From: Mycolicibacterium rhodesiae
GTDB taxonomy: Bacteria; Actinomycetota; Actinomycetes; Mycobacteriales; Mycobacteriaceae
NCBI RefSeq assembly: GCF_002086695.1
Contig: NZ_MVIH01000002.1
Location: 434,001 to 498,000, forward strand
DNA length: 64,000 nt
Direction of reading: 5' to 3'
A model generated the notes under the pieces. It was not told the DNA's origin. It saw only the letters and a program-made list of their open reading frames with translations, and ran no database searches. A program made the position numbers and the translations under genes. Below are positions 1 to 8,957 of this stretch, piece by piece; position 1 is the stretch's first letter, and each line of letters starts with the position of its first letter.

Positions 1-17
1 CGCTAAAGTCGAGGTTC

Positions 18-821
18 ATGTCCGACATCGGCTTCTCTCGCTATGTCGCGATCGGCGACAGTCAGACCGAAGGTCTGTGGGACGGCGACGACACACGGGG
101 TCTGATCGGCTTCGCCGACCGGCTCGCCGCCACCCTCGACAACCGCCACCCCGGATTGCTGTATGCCAATCTCGCGATCCGGGGCAAACGGGTGATCGAC
201 GTCCTGGAAGATCAGCTGCCCAGAGCACTGTCGATGGACCCCGATCTGGTCACCGTCTGCATTGGGATGAACGACGTCACGCGGCCCGGCCGCACGTTCG
301 CAAAAGCGATGGACGATCTCGACAACGTCTACCGCCAGCTGGCGGAATCCGGGGCGACCGTGGTGACGACGACATTTCCCGACGTCGCGAAGATGCTGCC
401 GGTGGGCCGGCTGATCGGGGCGCGCATCCGGGAGGTGAATGCCGTCATCCGCCAGGCCGCCGACCGGCACGGGTTCGGTCTGGTCGATCTCTACGACGCC
501 GAGTCGATGAACGAGACGTCGAACTGGAGTCACGACCGTATGCACGCCTCGACCCGAGGTCACATCCTGTTTGCCGAGGCCGCCGCCGAAGCGCTGGAAC
601 TGCCCGGCAGCAACCATGATTGGGCGCAGCCCAGCGGCGAGGAGATCCAGGACGGCTTCTGGCAGCGGATGTACGCGCAAGGGCAATGGACACGGGGTCT
701 GCTGATCCCATGGCTGTGGCGGCACGCGCGCGGCCGGTCCTCAGGTGACGGCAGGGACCCGAAATACGGTGTCTTGCAGCCTGTTTCCCAGCTCGTGCGG
801 GAGACCCACCTGACCGCCTGA
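18..821 (+). CDS. SGNH/GDSL-family hydrolase (lipase/esterase)
   Basis: This 267-residue protein is a GDSL-type esterase that should act on acyl esters or acetylated sugars; the substrate cannot be read from sequence. Block I is GDSQ with the nucleophile Ser15. The block III motif GMND is at residues 83-86 (Asn85 helps form the oxyanion hole). The block V motif DRMH is at residues 173-176 and supplies the catalytic Asp/His pair. There is no signal peptide, so it is probably cytosolic. The C-terminal 60 residues, basic and Trp-rich, extend beyond the catalytic fold. It stands alone; the next gene begins 175 bases downstream. The fold is confident, the role is not known. Confidence 0.88.
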   Translation: MSDIGFSRYVAIGDSQTEGLWDGDDTRGLIGFADRLAATLDNRHPGLLYANLAIRGKRVIDVLEDQLPRALSMDPDLVTVCIGMNDVTRPGRTFAKAMDDLDNVYRQLAESGATVVTTTFPDVAKMLPVGRLIGARIREVNAVIRQAADRHGFGLVDLYDAESMNETSNWSHDRMHASTRGHILFAEAAAEALELPGSNHDWAQPSGEEIQDGFWQRMYAQGQWTRGLLIPWLWRHARGRSSGDGRDPKYGVLQPVSQLVRETHLTA

Positions 822-996
822 CTCCGCTGTGTGAGCCACGTCACGCAGCGCCCCGCACCCGGAGTTCATCACTGGTATCGATTGGTCTGAAAACCCCGAC
901 GTCAGCGGCCTGCGTGGGATAGTGGCAGGGCAATGAATGGCGATCTGCGGGTGAACCGCAGTCGGTGGAGGGGACCCGAGATGGGTAGGCGCGGAC

Positions 997-2238
997 ATGG
1001 CTGACCGCGACGGCGCTGCGCCGGGGTGGCTCGAGTCGCGCGCCCGGCACTGGCAGTTCTCACCTCCGCTGAAGACCGCATTCGCGGTGACCGCCATCCT
1101 GCTCACGATCATCGTCGTGGTCGTCTACATGCAGTTCCGGGGCGACTTCACACCGAAGACCGAGCTGACCCTCATTTCGCAGCGGGCCGGCCTGGTGATG
1201 GACCCGGGGTCGAAAGTGACCTACAACGGCGTCGAGATCGGTCGCGTCACCGGCGTCGACGCCGTCGAACGGGACGGGACCACGAAGGCCAAGCTGTCGC
1301 TGAACGTCAACCCGAAGTACGTCGCGCTGATCCCGGCCAACGCCATTGCAGAGGTCAAGGCCAGCACCGTCTTCGGCAACAAGTACGTGTCGTTCCGTAG
1401 CCCGCCCGATCCGTCGAAGCAGCGGATCTCCAGCGGCGACGTGATCGACGTGTCCCACGTGACAACGGAGTTCAACACGTTGTTCGAGACGCTGATCTCG
1501 ATCTCGGAGAAGGTCGATCCGGTCAAGCTGAACATGACGCTGAGCGCGGCCGCCGAGGCGCTCAATGGCCTGGGCACCAAGTTCGGCCAGTCGCTCGTCA
1601 ACGGCAACGCGGTGCTCGACGACGTCAACCCGCAGATGCCGCAGATCCGCAGCAACATCCGGCAGTTGTCGAACCTGGCCGACGTCTACATCAAGGCCAG
1701 TCCGGAGTTCTGGGACTCCCTCGACCATGCGGTCACCACCGCCAGCACCCTCAACGCCCAGCAGAAGGACCTCGACGCCGCCCTGTTGGCTTCCACCGGA
1801 TTCGGCAACACCGGCGCCGACATCTTCGAGCGCGGCGGCCCGTACTTCGTGCGCGGCCAAGCCGACCTGATCCCGACCGCCCAGCTGTTCGACACCTACA
1901 GCCCCGAAATTCTCTGCACCGTGCGCAACTACGCGACGTCCAACGCCAAGGACAGCGCCGGCGGCAACGGCTACTCCATCGACTTTCACATCGGCCTGAC
2001 CGGCGCACCCAACCCGTACGTGTACCCCGACAACCTGCCCCGGGTGAACGCCCAGGGCGGTCCCGGCGGAGCGCCCGGCTGTTGGCAGCCCATCACTCAC
2101 GACTTCTGGCCGGCGCCGTTCCTGGTCGCCGACTACGGCGCCTCGCTTGCGCCCTACAACCACTTCGAACTCGGCCAGCCGATCCTCACCGAGTATGTGT
2201 GGGGACGTCAGGTCGGCGAGAACACGATCAACCCCTGA
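997..2238 (+). CDS. Orphan MCE-family protein, MceA type
   Basis: MCE proteins are the periplasmic substrate-binding subunits of lipid importers (mycolic acids, cholesterol). This 413-residue protein has a single N-terminal membrane anchor at about residues 27-45, an MCE domain at about 50-130 with the typical YNGVEIGRV segment, and a long helical/C-terminal part ending in a WGRQVGENTINP-like tail seen in MceA proteins. Mce operons normally carry yrbEAB plus six mce genes. None of these flank it, so this is an isolated MceA-type gene. It could replace the MceA subunit of a complex encoded elsewhere or be a relic that is still intact. Family assignment is very secure; the partner is unknown. 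Confidence 0.92.
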   Translation: MADRDGAAPGWLESRARHWQFSPPLKTAFAVTAILLTIIVVVVYMQFRGDFTPKTELTLISQRAGLVMDPGSKVTYNGVEIGRVTGVDAVERDGTTKAKLSLNVNPKYVALIPANAIAEVKASTVFGNKYVSFRSPPDPSKQRISSGDVIDVSHVTTEFNTLFETLISISEKVDPVKLNMTLSAAAEALNGLGTKFGQSLVNGNAVLDDVNPQMPQIRSNIRQLSNLADVYIKASPEFWDSLDHAVTTASTLNAQQKDLDAALLASTGFGNTGADIFERGGPYFVRGQADLIPTAQLFDTYSPEILCTVRNYATSNAKDSAGGNGYSIDFHIGLTGAPNPYVYPDNLPRVNAQGGPGGAPGCWQPITHDFWPAPFLVADYGASLAPYNHFELGQPILTEYVWGRQVGENTINP

Positions 2239-2245
2239 GAGTCGA

Positions 2246-3154
2246 TCAGCCCTTCAGGTCGAGTGCCGACGCCAGTTCGCGCAGTGCCGGCCGCGGATCC
2301 CAGCTCGGGTCGCCATCGCCGAGTACCTGCACCACCACGTGGTCGGCGCCGGCGTCGAGGTGCGCTGTCACCGATGCGGCGGCCTGTTCGACAGACCCCT
2401 GCCCCACGATGCGTTCGGCCAGCCGGTCCGAACCGCCGCGCACCAGATCGGACTCGTCGAAGCCCTGCCGCAGCCACGAGTTGCGATAGTTCGGCAGGCC
2501 CGAATAGACCTCGAGATGCAGGTGGGCCCGACGCATCTGCTCCTCGGCACTCTCCCCGACGACGACGGCCTGCTCGGACACCACCCACTTGTCCGGCCCG
2601 AGGATCTCGCGGGTGGTCGCGGTCTGCTCCGGCAGCACCAGGTAGGGATGCGCGCCGTCGGCGTGCGTGCCGGACAGCTCGATCATCTTCGGGCCCAGAG
2701 CCGCGAGCAGACGGGTCGGACGCCCGGAGCCCGGTTCCACGAAGTCCGGCAGACCGGCCATCCGGTCCAGATAGCCGCGCATGGTGGCCAGCGGCTTGTC
2801 GTAGGTTCCGCCGAGCATGTTCTCGACCAGCGGTCCGTGGCTGACGCCCAGGCCGAGGACGAAACGGCCCGGGTAGGTGGCGGTCAGGCTGCGGCCGCCA
2901 CCCTCGGCGATCGTCGCCAGCCGGGCGTGGATATTGGCGATCCCGGTGCCCAGCACCAGGCGTTGCGTTCCGGCCAGGAACACCGCGGACTGCACCATGC
3001 AGTCCTTCAGACCGACCTCCGGGATGAACAGCGATCCGAAGCCGAGCGCCTCGATCTCCTGCGCCACTTCGACGGCTGCGGGCATCGACCAACTCTCGCT
3101 CGCCCACCACACACCGATTCGGGCCGGAAAGTCGATGGTCGGGCGGTCAGTCAA
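2246..3154 (-). CDS. LLM-class F420-dependent oxidoreductase
   Basis: A 302-residue TIM-barrel protein of the luciferase-like family that uses coenzyme F420 in mycobacteria. The N-terminal strand (residues 11-18) and the LVLGTGIANIH and GRFVLGLGVSHG segments are typical of the TIGR03620-like subgroup. The start is a TTG at 3152-3154: GAGGAG sits six bases upstream of it on the minus strand and the codon is followed directly by conserved sequence. It overlaps the last eight bases of the upstream tetR, so the two are translated from one message and the TetR probably controls this enzyme. Substrate unknown. Confidence 0.88.
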   Translation of the reverse strand: MTDRPTIDFPARIGVWWASESWSMPAAVEVAQEIEALGFGSLFIPEVGLKDCMVQSAVFLAGTQRLVLGTGIANIHARLATIAEGGGRSLTATYPGRFVLGLGVSHGPLVENMLGGTYDKPLATMRGYLDRMAGLPDFVEPGSGRPTRLLAALGPKMIELSGTHADGAHPYLVLPEQTATTREILGPDKWVVSEQAVVVGESAEEQMRRAHLHLEVYSGLPNYRNSWLRQGFDESDLVRGGSDRLAERIVGQGSVEQAAASVTAHLDAGADHVVVQVLGDGDPSWDPRPALRELASALDLKG

Positions 3155-3863
3155 GGTCGCTCCTCAGGGGTTCGGTCGGGGGAAGGGATTCGATACGCAA
3201 GGTGTCGCCTGTCAGCATGGCGATCGAACTGCGGAGCTCTTCAGCCGGGGTCGGCGGCGGCAGCGCGTGCTGCGGCCCGACCCGGAACGAGTCGACCATC
3301 AGCGCGGCGAATCGGCGCCATGCGTCCGGTGCGTGTTCGCGGGTCGCTTCCAGGACACCGGTGTTGGCCAGCAGCATCACCACGATGTCGCCAACGCCGA
3401 TATCCGGACGCAATGTCCCGTCCTGTTGCGCCCGAGCGATGACCTGCCCGAGTTTCTCGACGGCTCCGGCGGCACGCTGTTCGATGACCGAGCTCGCCGG
3501 GAACGCCGTGGTGAGCAGGGCCCGCAGTCCCGGGTCGGAGGCCTGCAGCGCACACACGTCGTACACGAGGTCGCGGAAGCCGTCCCAGGCGCACGGGTTG
3601 GTCAGAGCCTTGTCGACCGCGTCCTCGTAGGAGGTCATGTTCCGCTCGAACGCCGCGATCGCCAGGTCGGTCCGGGTCGGGAAGCGCCGATAGAGCGTCG
3701 CCACCCCCACCTCAGCGGCGCGGGCCACGTCCTCCAGGGGAACCGACAGACCCTGCTCAGCGAAAAGCCGGGCGGCAGCGGAGACGATCCGCTCCCGGTT
3801 GCGTTCGGCGTCGGCCCGAAGTGGCTTGGACCGCTCGACACCCCGTTGTGCGCCCGGAATCAC
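3147..3863 (-). CDS. TetR-family transcriptional regulator
   Basis: A 238-residue TetR repressor. The N-terminal helix-turn-helix lies at about residues 22-65 with the recognition segment VGVATLYRRFP. The C-terminal ligand domain has no recognisable specificity. A GTG at 3863 begins the frame; a later in-frame start is possible because the first 15 residues are basic and poorly conserved. The gene runs into the F420 oxidoreductase downstream (8-base overlap). The promoter region it shares with the divergent acyl-CoA synthetase holds a perfect palindrome at 4003-4024. That site resembles a KstR box, so it may belong to a distant regulator rather than to this protein. Confidence 0.9.
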   Translation of the reverse strand: MIPGAQRGVERSKPLRADAERNRERIVSAAARLFAEQGLSVPLEDVARAAEVGVATLYRRFPTRTDLAIAAFERNMTSYEDAVDKALTNPCAWDGFRDLVYDVCALQASDPGLRALLTTAFPASSVIEQRAAGAVEKLGQVIARAQQDGTLRPDIGVGDIVVMLLANTGVLEATREHAPDAWRRFAALMVDSFRVGPQHALPPPTPAEELRSSIAMLTGDTLRIESLPPTEPLRSDLD

Positions 3864-4002
3864 CAGGCCAGACTACTCGCCGAAGTGGAGGCGCACCACC
3901 ATTTATGGCTGTGGGTCGGGCCGCGACGCACCGGGGCACTGTCGACGTGTGCCGGTCCCGCTAGGTGATGTTCCGCCCCGAGAGAGCGCCTGCACCCGTG
4001 GC

Positions 4003-4024
4003 AGACTAGAACGCGTTCTAGTCT
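4003..4024. promoter_or_regulatory. Perfect 22-bp palindrome matching the KstR consensus
   Basis: The arms AGACTAGAACG and CGTTCTAGTCT are exact complements. The core at 4007-4020 fits TNNAACNNGTTNNA, the published operator of KstR, the cholesterol-catabolism repressor of mycobacteria and rhodococci. It lies 22 bases upstream of the acyl-CoA synthetase ATG. The adjacent divergent TetR is the alternative ligand for the site. Confidence 0.75.
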
Positions 4025-4046
4025 CGGCCACCCCGGAGGACCGCCC

Positions 4047-5714
4047 ATGAGCAGCGCCGCCAGCTTCGACCTCTCGTCGGTCTTTCACACCGTCGCCACG
4101 ACGCTGCCGGATCACGAGGCGCTCATCTGGCGCGGTCAACGCCTGACCTACGCGCAGCTCGACTCCCGCATCGACGGCGTCGCGCACTACCTGGTCGCCC
4201 AGGGGCTGGGGTGTCACACCGAGCGCGATCAGCTGGCGCCGCACGAATCCGGTCAGGACCACATCGGGCTGTACCTGCGCAACGGCAACCAATACCTGGA
4301 GGCCATGGTGGCCGGCTACCGGGCCCGGGTCGCGCCGTTCAACGTCAACTACCGCTACGTGGAGGAAGAGCTCCTCTACCTGCTGACCGATTCGGGCGCC
4401 AAGGCCTTGGTCTACGGCGCCGAGTTCGCGCCGTGCGTGGCCGCCATCCGCGACCGGCTTCCGGAGCTGCGGGTGCTGATCCAGGTCGCCGATTCTTCCG
4501 GCAACGAATTGCTGCCCGGCGCAGTCGATTACGAGTCCATCGTCAGCACTCCCGCTCCGGCGGGTGGCATGCCCACCCCCAGCGGGGACGACCTCTACAT
4601 CCTCTACACCGGCGGGACCACCGGGATGCCCAAGGGTGTGCTGTGGCGCCAGCACGACATCTTCATGTCGGCGATGGGGGGCCGGCCGTTCGGATCCGAC
4701 ACGTCGCTGTCGACCTATGACGACCTGGCCGAGCAGGTCCGTACCAACGCCGGCTTCCGCTCCGTGCTGATGATCCCGCCGCTGATGCACGGCGCTGCGC
4801 AGTGGGCGGCGTTCAACATGTTCAGCACCGGCGGCTGGATGGTGCTGCCCGACGACGTCGACCGGCTCAACGCCCCCGCCGTGATGCGGCTGGCCGAACG
4901 TGAACGCGTGCTGAGCATTCCGGTCGTCGGCGACGCGATCGCCCGGCCGCTGCTCGACGAGATCGAGACCGGCAACTACGACCTGTCCGGCTTGGTGACC
5001 ATCACCAACGGCGGTGCGCCGCTGTCGCCGACGGTTCGCGAACGACTTCTGGCCGCGCTGCCCAACCTGATGGTGCTCGACGCCGTCGGAGCGTCGGAGA
5101 CCGGCATGCAGATGACGACGATGGCCGCCAAGGGCGTCGAGCAGAAGGCCGCCACCTTCACCCCACAGCACGACACCGCCATCATCTCAACGGATTTCAG
5201 CCGGGTACTGGCGCCCGGCGAAGGTGAGGGCTGGCTGGCGCGACGGGCCTATGTCCCGCTGGGCTACCTCGGCGACGCGGAGAAGTCGGCGCGCACCTTC
5301 CCCACCATCGACGGCGTGCGCTGGTCGGTGCCGGGTGACCGCGCCCGGTTCCTGGACGACGGCCAGATCGAACTGCTCGGCCGTGACTCGGTCACGATCA
5401 ACTCCGGCGGCGAGAAGATCTTCGCCGAGGAGGTCGAGCGCGCGGTCGCCAGCCATCCCGCGGTGTACGACGTGGTGGTAGCCGGGCGCCCGTCGGAGCG
5501 GTGGGGCAGCGAGGTGGTGGCCATCGTGCAGTTCGCCGAGGGGCGCAGCGCCACCGATGCCGAGCTCGCCGAGGCCTGCCGCGAGCACATCGCGCACTAC
5601 AAGCTGCCGAAGGCGTTCATCCGCACCGAGAAGGTGCTGCGCTCCCCCGCCGGCAAGGCCGACTACCGCTGGGCCAAGGAGCTCGCCGTGGAAAGCCTTG
5701 GCGCCCAAGCCTAG
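4047..5714 (+). CDS. Acyl-CoA synthetase, FadD19-like (AMP-forming)
   Basis: A 555-residue adenylate-forming ligase that should activate a carboxylic acid with ATP and CoA. The phosphate-binding loop YTGGTTGMPKG is at about residues 186-196, the ATP-binding region with the SINSGG-type motif (here TINSGGEK) is near residue 450, and the C-terminal catalytic lysine lies in SPAGKADYRWAK near residue 540. The region after residue 55 has an insert of about 18 residues relative to FadD19, ending in SGQDHIGLY. The whole pattern is closest to the FadD19/FadD17 group that activates steroid side chains or branched acids. A KstR-type palindrome directly upstream supports a steroid link. The exact substrate is inference. 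Confidence 0.9.
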   Translation: MSSAASFDLSSVFHTVATTLPDHEALIWRGQRLTYAQLDSRIDGVAHYLVAQGLGCHTERDQLAPHESGQDHIGLYLRNGNQYLEAMVAGYRARVAPFNVNYRYVEEELLYLLTDSGAKALVYGAEFAPCVAAIRDRLPELRVLIQVADSSGNELLPGAVDYESIVSTPAPAGGMPTPSGDDLYILYTGGTTGMPKGVLWRQHDIFMSAMGGRPFGSDTSLSTYDDLAEQVRTNAGFRSVLMIPPLMHGAAQWAAFNMFSTGGWMVLPDDVDRLNAPAVMRLAERERVLSIPVVGDAIARPLLDEIETGNYDLSGLVTITNGGAPLSPTVRERLLAALPNLMVLDAVGASETGMQMTTMAAKGVEQKAATFTPQHDTAIISTDFSRVLAPGEGEGWLARRAYVPLGYLGDAEKSARTFPTIDGVRWSVPGDRARFLDDGQIELLGRDSVTINSGGEKIFAEEVERAVASHPAVYDVVVAGRPSERWGSEVVAIVQFAEGRSATDAELAEACREHIAHYKLPKAFIRTEKVLRSPAGKADYRWAKELAVESLGAQA

Positions 5715-5727
5715 ATCGCCTCTCGCC

Positions 5728-5791
5728 GGCGCGACAGTAACGCGAGGGCGGAAAATCCGGCCGACTGCCGCCCTGGCGTTACTCTCGGCGC
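5728..5791. repeat. Long imperfect inverted repeat between convergent genes
   Basis: Two 24-base arms (5728-5751 and 5768-5791) are complementary at all but a few positions, around a 16-base loop region. They share the core AGTAACGC-N-AGGGCGG. The element sits exactly between the stop codons of two convergent genes, so a bidirectional terminator is the simplest reading. There is no T-tract. The unusual arm sequence suggests a dispersed intergenic repeat family. Confidence 0.7.
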
Positions 5792-5794
5792 GGA

Positions 5795-6619
5795 TCACAC
5801 CTTCATGTAGCCCTTGTCGGCCGGAATCTGGGCGGCCGTCAACAATGCCGACGCGTCGCTCGCGAGAAACAGCACGACTTCGCTGACCTGGTTCGGCGCG
5901 ATCAGCGACTCGGTGGGCAGCGCGCCCGGCGAGAAGCTGTAGACGTAGTGCGGGTGCTTCTCGAACGTCGAGTACATCGACAGGTCGTTGCCCAGCGCGG
6001 TGTCGACGCCGTAGGTGTGCACCGAGTTCACCCGGATCCCGTACTCGCCCACCTCGAGCGCCAGCGAATTCGCCAGTCCCACAACGCCGAACTTGCTGGC
6101 ACAGTAATGCCCGGCGCCCGGCACGGCCTTGATACCCGCTGACGAGCTGATCGCGATGATCGAACCGCCGTTGCCCGCTTCGATCATCGCCGGCACGCAT
6201 GCCTGCACGGTGTTGAAGAACCCGGTGAGGTTGACGTCGATGATCTCCTGCCACTGCTCTTGCGGGATCTCCCAGGCCCGACCCCAGCTCATCACTCCCG
6301 CGTTGGCGACGACGACGTCGAGGCGACCGAATTGCTCAATGGCAGAGGCTATTACTCGCTTCTGACCGTCGTGGTCACGCACATCGACCCGCTCGGCGCT
6401 GATCTTGACGCCTTCGTCCTCCACCAGGCGGACGGTGTCTGCGAGGTCCTCCGGTGTCGACGGCTGGTACCCGATGTGCTTGCCGACCGGCCCGCAGGCG
6501 TCGATGGTGACGATGTCGGCCCCGGCCTGGGCCAGCCGCACGCAGTGCGCGCGACCCTGTCCCCTGGCCCCGCCGGTCACGTACGCAACTTTGCCCTCGA
6601 GCGGGCGATCACTTGTCAC
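5795..6619 (-). CDS. Mycofactocin-coupled SDR-family oxidoreductase
   Basis: A 274-residue short-chain dehydrogenase. The nucleotide motif TGGARGQG is at residues 15-22 and the catalytic Tyr172-x3-Lys176 is in the HYCASK segment. After the second strand it carries the extended loop (IDACGPVGK followed by STPEDLADTV) that marks the mycofactocin-associated subfamily, whose bound NAD is recycled through the redox peptide mycofactocin instead of exchanging freely. The GTG start at 6619 is chosen because GGTGAGG lies just before it; an in-frame ATG at 6640 would add seven residues without a ribosome site. No mycofactocin biosynthesis gene is in the window. Confidence 0.85.
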   Translation of the reverse strand: MTSDRPLEGKVAYVTGGARGQGRAHCVRLAQAGADIVTIDACGPVGKHIGYQPSTPEDLADTVRLVEDEGVKISAERVDVRDHDGQKRVIASAIEQFGRLDVVVANAGVMSWGRAWEIPQEQWQEIIDVNLTGFFNTVQACVPAMIEAGNGGSIIAISSSAGIKAVPGAGHYCASKFGVVGLANSLALEVGEYGIRVNSVHTYGVDTALGNDLSMYSTFEKHPHYVYSFSPGALPTESLIAPNQVSEVVLFLASDASALLTAAQIPADKGYMKV

Positions 6620-6692
6620 GGCCTCACCATACGGTTGCATGGTTGATGGATGGTCGGGAATTCGGGAACCGTTGCGAGCGCTTGTGCACGCT

Positions 6693-7487
6693 ATGCACAT
6701 CAACCTCAGCGGCAAGACCGCACTGGTGACCGGTTCGACCCAAGGCATCGGCCTGGCCATCGCCACGGGCTTGGCCGGCGCCGGTGCCCGGGTCGCGATC
6801 AACGGACGGTCGCAGGCATCGGTCCAGCGGGCCATCGAGAAGATAGCCGACACTGTCGAGGGTGCCGACCTCGTCGCGGTGCCCGCCGATGTCACCACCG
6901 ACGACGGTACGGCCGCCCTCCGCGCCGCGCTTCCGGAGCTCGACATCCTGGTGAACAACCTCGGCATCTTCGAGGCGGTGCCCGCGCTCGAGATCGACGA
7001 CGAACAATGGCGCAGGTTCTTCGAGGTCAATGTGCTGTCCGCGGCACGCCTCACACGGACCTATCTGCCCGGGATGACCGAGCGGTCCTGGGGCCGAATC
7101 CTCAACATCGCCAGCGACTCTGCGGTCGTGACACCGGTCGAGATGATCCACTACGGCATGTCCAAGACGGCGCTGCTGGCGGTGACGCGCGGATTCGCCA
7201 AGGCCGCGGCCGGTTCCGGAGTGACTGTCAACTCGGTGATCGCCGGACCGACGCACACCGAAGGTGTCGAGGATTTCGTCTACCAGCTCGTCGACAAGAG
7301 CGTGCCGTGGGATCAGGCGCAGCGGCAGTTCATGGTCGAGCACCGGCCGCAGTCGTTGTTGCAACGGCTGATCGAGCCAGAAGAGATCGCGAACATGGTG
7401 GTGTATCTCAGCTCACCGATGGCCTCGGCCACTACCGGCGGCGCGCTGCGCGTCGACGGCGGTTACGTCGACGCCATCCTGCCGTGA
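6693..7487 (+). CDS. SDR-family oxidoreductase
   Basis: A 264-residue short-chain dehydrogenase with the cofactor motif TGSTQGIG at residues 13-20, the NNLG stabilising motif in place of the usual NNAG, and catalytic Tyr154-x3-Lys158. It starts at ATG 6693 and is divergent from the mycofactocin-type SDR with 73 bases between them. Its stop codon overlaps the GTG of the following DUF1275 gene (GTGA), so the two are translationally coupled. Substrate cannot be assigned. Confidence 0.88.
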   Translation: MHINLSGKTALVTGSTQGIGLAIATGLAGAGARVAINGRSQASVQRAIEKIADTVEGADLVAVPADVTTDDGTAALRAALPELDILVNNLGIFEAVPALEIDDEQWRRFFEVNVLSAARLTRTYLPGMTERSWGRILNIASDSAVVTPVEMIHYGMSKTALLAVTRGFAKAAAGSGVTVNSVIAGPTHTEGVEDFVYQLVDKSVPWDQAQRQFMVEHRPQSLLQRLIEPEEIANMVVYLSSPMASATTGGALRVDGGYVDAILP

Positions 7488-8152
7488 CCGGCGCTGCACC
7501 CACCACGTCGCGGCGCACCATCGCGGCGTTGTTGAGTCTCACCGCTGGCACGGGCGTGATCGACGCCGTGTCCTACCTCGGCCTCGGCCACGTCTTCGTC
7601 GCCAATATGACCGGCAATATCGTCTTTCTCGGCTTTGCGGCAAACCCCAGTTCCGGGCTGTCGGCGTGGATGGCGCTGATCGCGTTGGGCGCGTTCATGT
7701 TCGGCGCGCTGGTGGGTGGCGCGGTCGGTCACCGGATGGCGGCGTCGCCGACGTGGCCGATGTCGGTGCTGCTGGCGCAAGGGGCGCTTCTCGGCGTCGT
7801 CGCAGCGGCGGCCGCCGCCTTCGGCGTCTCCACGCTGGGCCGCCCGGTCGTCGTGGCGACGCTGGCGTTCGCCTTCGGCCTGCAGAACAGCACGGCAAGG
7901 CGGATGGCGGTCGCCGACCTGACCACCACGGTGCTCACCTTGACGGTGACGGGGCTGGCCGCCGACAGTCGCGTTGCCGGCGGGCCCGGCGCCAAACCCG
8001 TCCGCCGGTTCGCTTCGATCACCACGATGCTGGCCGGTGCGGTCGCGGGGGCGCTGCTGGTGCAGGTGTCGGTGCCGTTGACCATCGCGGTCGCCGCCGT
8101 GTGTGTGCTGACGGCCGCGGCCCTGCTCGGCCTGGACCGCCGGGTCAGCTGA
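7484..8152 (+). CDS. DUF1275 (YoaK-type) membrane protein
   Basis: A 222-residue integral membrane protein of the DUF1275 family, with about six hydrophobic segments and the family hallmark HVFVANMTGNIVFLG near the N terminus and FGLQNSTAR in the middle. The biochemical function of the family is not established. GTG at 7484 overlaps the stop of the preceding SDR, which argues for one transcript. It converges on the next SDR with no intergenic base, so termination must lie inside one of the genes. Confidence 0.88.
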   Translation: MTGAAPTTSRRTIAALLSLTAGTGVIDAVSYLGLGHVFVANMTGNIVFLGFAANPSSGLSAWMALIALGAFMFGALVGGAVGHRMAASPTWPMSVLLAQGALLGVVAAAAAAFGVSTLGRPVVVATLAFAFGLQNSTARRMAVADLTTTVLTLTVTGLAADSRVAGGPGAKPVRRFASITTMLAGAVAGALLVQVSVPLTIAVAAVCVLTAAALLGLDRRVS

Positions 8153-8953
8153 TCAGGTCGGGCCGAACCGCGCGCCGCCGTCGGCGTGGTACCACCCACC
8201 CGCAGCCTGAGTCCCGCCGTCGACGTGCAGTGTCTGGCCGGTGATATAGCGCGACATGTCGGAGGCGAGAAAGACTGCAGCCGAAGCGATCTCGTCGACA
8301 TGGCCAAGGCGGCCCAGTGGGACGGCCTGGCCGAGCTCGGGGCGGATCCCGTCCGGCGACAGCGCCAGCAGGCCCTCGGTGACGGTGATGTCGGGTGCGA
8401 TGGCGTTGACGCGGATATTGTGCGGCGCCAGTTCGAAGGCCGCGGTCCTGGTGTAGTTGATGACCCCGGCCTTCGCCGCGGAGTAGGCCGCGTAGCCGGG
8501 TGCCGCACGGACTCCCTCGATCGAGGTCACGGAGATGACGCTGCCGCCGCAGCGCTCGTCGACCAGCTGCCTGGCCACGCGCTGAGTGCACAGCAGGACG
8601 TGTCGAAGATTCGCCCGGTACAAGGCGTCCCAGCCGTTTTCGGTGGTGTCGAGTAGCGGCGAGGTGAATACCCCGCCGGCGTTGTTGACCAGGATGCTGA
8701 CCGGCCCGAGCTCGTCGCGGGTGCGCGCCAGTGCGGCATCGACCTGTCCGCTGTCACGGACATCGGCCACGACGCCGAGCACCCCCAGCTCGTCCGCGGT
8801 CGCTGCACAGCTCTGCGCGTCGCGTTCCCAGATTGCTACGGTCGCCCCGAATTGCACCAACCCGTCGGCGATCCCGCGGCCGATGCCCGCCCCGCCGCCG
8901 GTCACCACCGCCACCCGGCCGGTCAGCAGGACGTCCGACGGCGTGATCGTCAC
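8153..8953 (-). CDS. SDR-family oxidoreductase
   Basis: A 266-residue short-chain dehydrogenase. TGGGAGIG occupies residues 18-25, NNAGG follows the fourth strand, the active site is the AAYSAAKAG segment, and the C-terminal DGGTQAAGG tail is typical of classical SDRs such as 3-oxoacyl-ACP reductase-like enzymes. It is the second gene of a two-gene minus-strand operon: the F420 oxidoreductase upstream ends only four bases before this start. The pairing suggests the two act on successive oxidation states of one substrate. Confidence 0.88.
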   Translation of the reverse strand: MTITPSDVLLTGRVAVVTGGGAGIGRGIADGLVQFGATVAIWERDAQSCAATADELGVLGVVADVRDSGQVDAALARTRDELGPVSILVNNAGGVFTSPLLDTTENGWDALYRANLRHVLLCTQRVARQLVDERCGGSVISVTSIEGVRAAPGYAAYSAAKAGVINYTRTAAFELAPHNIRVNAIAPDITVTEGLLALSPDGIRPELGQAVPLGRLGHVDEIASAAVFLASDMSRYITGQTLHVDGGTQAAGGWYHADGGARFGPT

Positions 8954-8957
8954 GACC

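Noticed and set aside
5795..7054. 419-codon version of the mycofactocin-type SDR with a long N-terminal extension
   Set aside because: The extension reads antisense through the next SDR; the SDR cofactor motif follows directly after the start at 6619.
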